From Megalopta genalis (taxonomy: Eukaryota > Arthropoda > Insecta > Hymenoptera > Halictidae), in NCBI RefSeq assembly GCF_051020955.1, contig NC_135016.1, forward strand, positions 10,434,001-10,498,000: DNA of 64,000 nt, in the 5' to 3' direction. Position 1 is the first letter of the stretch. Each line of letters starts with the position of its first letter. Under the pieces are notes generated by a model that ran no database searches, was not told where the DNA came from, and worked only from the letters and a program-made list of their open reading frames with translations. The position numbers and the translations under genes are program-made. This document shows, in pieces, positions 59,206 to 64,000 of the stretch.

Positions 59206-59647
59206 GTTATTTGTGATATAATGATTTTCATAAGAATTACTTGAGTACGAGGATCGTGGCCGATTCCAAATAAAAGGCGCGAGAAAGCGTGCCAATCTAA
59301 TCTTAAGTAAACGCTCCATTTTATTCTTAGATAGTGTGTGTAATAAAACCTGGAAAATTATGGTTTGAATACAAAATAAAATAGTGTCGAACCTGTTTCT
59401 GGAATTCATTTTGTTGATGCCGATATGTTATTTGTGATATAATGATTTTCATAAGAATTACTTGAGTACGAGGATCGTGGCCGATTCCAAATAAAAGGCG
59501 CGAGAAAGCGTGCCAATCTAATCTTAAGTAAACGCTCCATTTTATTCTTAGATAGTGTGTGTAATAAAACCTGGAAAATTATGGTTTGAATACAAAATAA
59601 AATAGTGACGAACCTGTTTCTGGAATTCATTTTGTTGATGCCGATAT
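59206..59647. repeat. 221-bp tandem duplication, nearly identical
   Basis: The block starting GTTATTTGTGATATAATGAT occurs at 59206 and 59427 and differs at only a few bases over its length. A third, strongly diverged copy can be traced at about 59660-60060 (AATAAAATAGTGTCGAA, TAATCCTAGATAAATG). Identical 74-residue frames in both copies are a by-product. Confidence 0.9.
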
Positions 59648-60060
59648 TAAAGAATATAGCTCAATATTAGGACATAATGATTTTCACGAAAACCACTCGA
59701 ATATTTGAGTTACTGTTTTATATTAGTTTATAAAAGTAACAATAAGACATTTATTCTGATTTTTAACAAATGTTATTGTAACATTTGCCGTAAATAAAAC
59801 CATATAAATGAATTGTAAAAACAAAACCATATAAATTGAATAAATATCTCATAAATGTATCTTTACGATATGAATAATCGTAAATGAAAAAATTAGTGGC
59901 CTAAATAAAAAGCGCAACTTCCGCGATCTAATCCTAGATAAATGTTACATTTGGTCCTTAGCTAATGTATATATAAAATAGTTATTATTAAATAAAATAA
60001 TTATTAATACTTTGAGACTACGAAATAAAATAGTGTCGAATCGTTTTCGAATCTTTTTCT

Positions 60061-62685
60061 GAATGAGATTTCTTGAACACCGTATGTCACGGAAACTTAC
60101 CTGAACATGTATTGCACTAGACGTTTGCACTGCGAATAACAAAAGTAGGAAAATTACAAAAGGCGGTAGTCACGCGACGTAATATAATTGCTGCCAATAT
60201 TTAGAATTCCATGTACCCTCAAATAGAAGTATAATGTCGGGGTCACTCCTGACGTGCACACGACTAGACAGCGGATTTTATATACATACTACGTATAGAT
60301 ATATACTATGAATAGTGAAAATGTTGGAAGAATATAGGAGTTATCGTTACATTATCTTCAATCGATTAAAACTAATGAAAGAAGAAATACATTTTTATTT
60401 CGCGTGAAGAACCACAGTCTAGTCACGATCCTAATTTATCAGACGGGGGTTAACTTTTCAAGTTCTCGTGACTAGCTTGATCGACGATCAACTTGGAAAA
60501 TAATAGGAATTAGCAATGGATAAGAAGGCGATATAGATTAAAAGTCGACGCAGAGGTCACTTGTACAGTAGTTTTACCATAATAATTCCGCTCGCGAAGC
60601 GAACGAATATGCATAGCCAACAGTTTGTTTACCGGAAACCTGTTAATCGACGTTTTAATGACTGAGCTATGACTAAGAGCGGCTTGAGAATTTTCTTTCA
60701 TTCTTACACTTGCGATTTCAATAATTATGGAATTAAAAATGTGAGACCTGTGCCATTTGACCGGCGGTGGTACGTTTAATGTTAACTAAATCACGTTCGT
60801 TCCTAACACAGTTTGTTACTAAAAAGAAATCTCCAGCTCGAGTAAGAATCGTCGAAGCACGGCGAGCTGTTGATTTTACGATCTTAGATCATAGAAGGCG
60901 TCATAGAAAACAGAGGTGCAACGAGAATTAGATAAGGCCGTTGATGCGGGCCTGTAGAAAACAGATCGTCAACAGATGATGATTGTTTACAGAGACCCGG
61001 GAAGATCGCCGCTTTGTCTATTTCGCCACAATTATGCGACTGTTGGAACGATATTTGCTCTGATTATTATCTCGCTGCTGAACTTCGCCGTCTGTTGTTC
61101 CTTGGCCTGCTAGCCGATCAAAGTCCACGCTCGTTTCTCCTATTTCCCCAATGGCATTTAAGCGGTGCCGCGCGTGCACTCGGCTGTCATTAAGCCCAGG
61201 CCATTTCATGACAGATCATTAGCGTCTTGACCTGTCAAATTGCATCATAGGTTGATAGACGGCATGCCCGTGGACAGTGTCAGTCGCGACGCACGCTGTC
61301 GCGCAGGACTAGCTTCCCGATTAATAAAGAACAGCCTCCTCAGCTCATCGAACAATGCTACATTTGCAATAACAAAATTGTCCCGTAATTATGCAACCGG
61401 CTGTTGCGCAATTCCGGATGATGCATCGCGGCAGCGCATCTTCGCGTGCGGAATTTGTCGACAGAGGATTTTTTCGGACAAATTTCGTAACTTCTGAAGT
61501 AATTAATTTTTTATCTGGGACCTCTCGAGTACTTTTTTAATCAATTTTAATTTCAGTACTTTTTTCAGTAACAGTTTGATCAATTTCAGTACTTTTTTTA
61601 TCAATTTTTTAATCATTTTTGATCAATTGATGAAGCGAAACAACATACGATCCGACGAGTTATTTTTATTCAATATTATTTATAAAACAATTTATGATTT
61701 ATTTATTATTCAATTTATTCAATTATATTTAGAAGACAATATGAAACAGCTGCTTTTAGTGCTCCGTAAATCCGATGTTAAATAATCTTGATCGTTCTTT
61801 GAACTATTTTTGTCCGAGTTTATCGCTGATGCGTAAAAACTGGAGATGTTACAGAAGAATGAAAAAGAATAACAACTTCTCTGCGGAATATGTTTACTCG
61901 AATAATTGTGTTCTCATTACATGAGAACATGTTGCAGCAAAAAGATTGATAACGAACTTTTTATTTACTAAAGAGAAACGAAGAAACTCGAGCAGATATA
62001 AAGTTGATCTCAAGGTAACGATTGATCGGTTCAGAAGCGGTACAAGAAATGTGAACCGGAGCGAATGAAATCGGTATAGCCCATTCTTCCTCTTAGAAAC
62101 GATGAGTCGCGCTAGTAAATTCGTCACCGGGAAAACAGCGTTAGAGAGCTTTTCAACGAACGTAAGGAAAGCTGACGATAATTGTTGTTGGCCCAGGACC
62201 CACGGCTCACCAGAATCTCGCGCGCTACCAATTCTAAAAATGATAACTGCTATATATACGTACGTGCGCCAGATAAAACTGCGATAAGTATAGTCGTTTT
62301 ATTAATAAACCGCTCTGTTCACCCGCCGACTTTTTTTTCTCCGATTTACGAAATTCTGATATTGGCTGGCCCAGATTCGCCGGAGTCCGAATTATTTATG
62401 TTGCACAATTGATACTGTTATTCCTGCCTCAAAGGTGACGAATTTAATTGAACTTGCCCCTGATCCATTCGATTTTCCTAGCACAGGTATATTCGATGAG
62501 GCTCCTTAGCACGTTCCTTACCACGTGCATCACCGACTGTTTACGTTAAACTTTTCATTCAGGCAGCGTGTGCAATCAGTGTTACCCGTTTACATATTTA
62601 CATCATGCGTTAAGAAGATAATAAGTTTAACACTTTGTCTGTGAGATAATAAGTTTAACACCGGCAGTTTTCTATAATGGTCGTT
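60061..62685. other. Non-coding stretch
   Basis: No gene is recognised. T-rich short repeats (CAGTACTTTTTT) lie at about 61525-61600, and a 28-bp direct repeat AGATAATAAGTTTAACAC lies at about 62616 and 62644, just before the next MITE. Confidence 0.45.
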
Positions 62686-62931
62686 TTAACCCTTTGCACT
62701 CGAAGCTATTTTAACTTTAAATATAAAATCGTTTTTCTAAATTATAGTATTTCTATTTTATATGACAAAATGCATTTTACGCGCGTGAAATTGACTCTTC
62801 GAACTCGCACAACAGTTGCACTCTCAACGATCTCTTGAATTTAAACTTTGTTAATGTCAAAATTACCTTGAAACGTGATATAACAAATTTCAGTGGTGCC
62901 TCAGAGTCACCACTCGAGTGCAAAGGGTTAA
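62686..62931. mobile_element. 246-bp TTAA-flanked MITE with CCCTTTGCACTCGA ends
   Basis: TTAA at 62686-62689 and 62928-62931. The inverted ends are CCCTTTGCACTCGA and TCGAGTGCAAAGGG, and the interior is AT-rich and non-coding. The TTAA target duplication indicates the piggyBac superfamily. Confidence 0.85.
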
Positions 62932-64000
62932 GATCAAGGATCCATGTATGGAGATTTCTCGATAACTGCCCGTAAAACGACAGGCAATTTCATTCGTAAC
63001 TCAGTCAATTATTTGGGGTAATATTATGGGATAAATTCTTCTAAAATTGTTATTTAAAAGAAAATCGTTGTAAAGCCTATTAATAAGCTACCGTGTGTAA
63101 AGTGGTGAGACTGAAGAATATATTTCCATCAAAATAATGAGGCGTTGCAAAAGATGCAGTACACATCGATCCAAGCAAAGAAGTTTGTTCGATTGTTATC
63201 TCTACAATAATTAATAATTACATGTAATGTACCAAGTCTAAACATCGAATGAAATGTCGAGCAAAATTCATCACTTTGCTGTGTCTAGAAGATTAGTAAC
63301 CCCTCTTTCACTCTTCTTTGACCCTTCTATGACGTTTCAAGCCTGTATGACTCGGTCCAACAGCTTTCAAATTCCCATTTTACTGCAGTCAAATTTATTG
63401 CATTCTGCAAATAATTATTTTCTTGCCTCTTCGTATTTTTATATTAGTTATAATATATCCGTCTATGTACATAATAAGCTTAATAACATTATAGTGCAGT
63501 TTCCAAAGATTAGCATAAGTTTTTGTGGACAGAAGTAACAGCTCCAGATGAAACGATCGAACCATGTTTACTAATCCAAAGACGCTAAAAACACAGCTGG
63601 GTTCGTCAGCTGTCGGATTAATCGTTGACATAATTTTTGATACCCAGAAAACTAATTAGGTTTGCAACGTTAGGCAACAAGTGTTGACGAGCCGAAAAGT
63701 GCCGTTCAGCGTTAATTATATCGCCTATTCGATGCACGCGCTTTCACCGTTCACGTGAACATGACTTTCCATGCGCGTGATTTGCGGCAGCCTGTCAACG
63801 TTACTGGAGCAATTGCTATCGTCTGAAAGACATTTTTCATTCCTGGGAACGGAAGATTTCTCGTTTCTACGCCTACGCGTCAGAAGATCGAGCCTCGAGA
63901 TCCATCTCTCCGATAAGGGAGGACCTGGCGAATTTCCTTGCACGTGATAAACGTGTGCTCCGGACTGTCGTCGTCTGATAAAACAAGATGATAGAGGTCA
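62932..64000. other. Non-coding end of window
   Basis: AT-rich with short frames only. No domain, RNA gene or mobile-element end is recognised. Confidence 0.45.

Noticed and set aside
59038..59630. Two near-identical minus-strand frames (123 and 74 codons)
   Set aside because: Explained by the 221-bp tandem duplication; no protein family recognised.
1..64000. tRNA, rRNA or other structured RNA genes
   Set aside because: No convincing tRNA A/B box pair or conserved rRNA segment was seen by eye; a covariance-model scan would be needed to exclude them.

Overview
This window looks like nuclear DNA of an insect, most likely a hymenopteran (bee, ant or wasp). The evidence is spliced genes with GT/AG introns, a CCHamide-type neuropeptide receptor, CpG-rich patches set in AT-rich DNA, and many small inverted-repeat transposons flanked by TTAA or TA. 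No bacterial-style operon, rRNA, recognisable tRNA or CRISPR array was found. All exon models below come from reading splice sites, codon phase and remembered family motifs; no alignment was run.

Layout. (1) 1-12.5 kb is non-coding, with a piggyBac-like miniature element at 311-600, a 32-bp tandem array, a 138-140-bp duplication and a nested pair of miniature transposons at 11.7-12.3 kb. (2) 12.56-24.07 kb, plus strand, is a six-exon class A GPCR of the CCHamide/bombesin-like family, 427 aa when joined, with a polyadenylation signal at 24053. (3) 24.1-28.6 kb is mostly non-coding and carries a second copy of the 369-bp TA-flanked element. (4) 28.6-30.5 kb, plus strand, holds three phase-compatible exons of an unrecognised acidic/basic protein (at least 207 aa). 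(5) 31.5-41.3 kb, minus strand, is a five-exon 6-phosphofructo-2-kinase/fructose-2,6-bisphosphatase of 464 aa, convergent with gene 4. It may have a further 5' exon at 57.28-57.48 kb. (6) 41.3-64 kb is intronic or intergenic and rich in foldback elements, tandem arrays, a 2.8-kb inverted-repeat composite, and an element with a perfect 76-bp palindrome.

The two recognised genes have separate jobs: a peptide-hormone receptor at the cell surface (feeding, arousal or nutrient signalling in insects) and a cytosolic regulator of glycolytic flux through fructose-2,6-bisphosphate. Nothing here shows that they are functionally linked. The most unusual material is the repeat fraction: at least three unrelated TTAA-flanked miniature elements besides the piggyBac-like one, a dispersed foldback family in several copies, and about a dozen tandem arrays of unrelated local sequence, many inside introns. 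I found no convincing evidence of a previously undescribed biochemical system.
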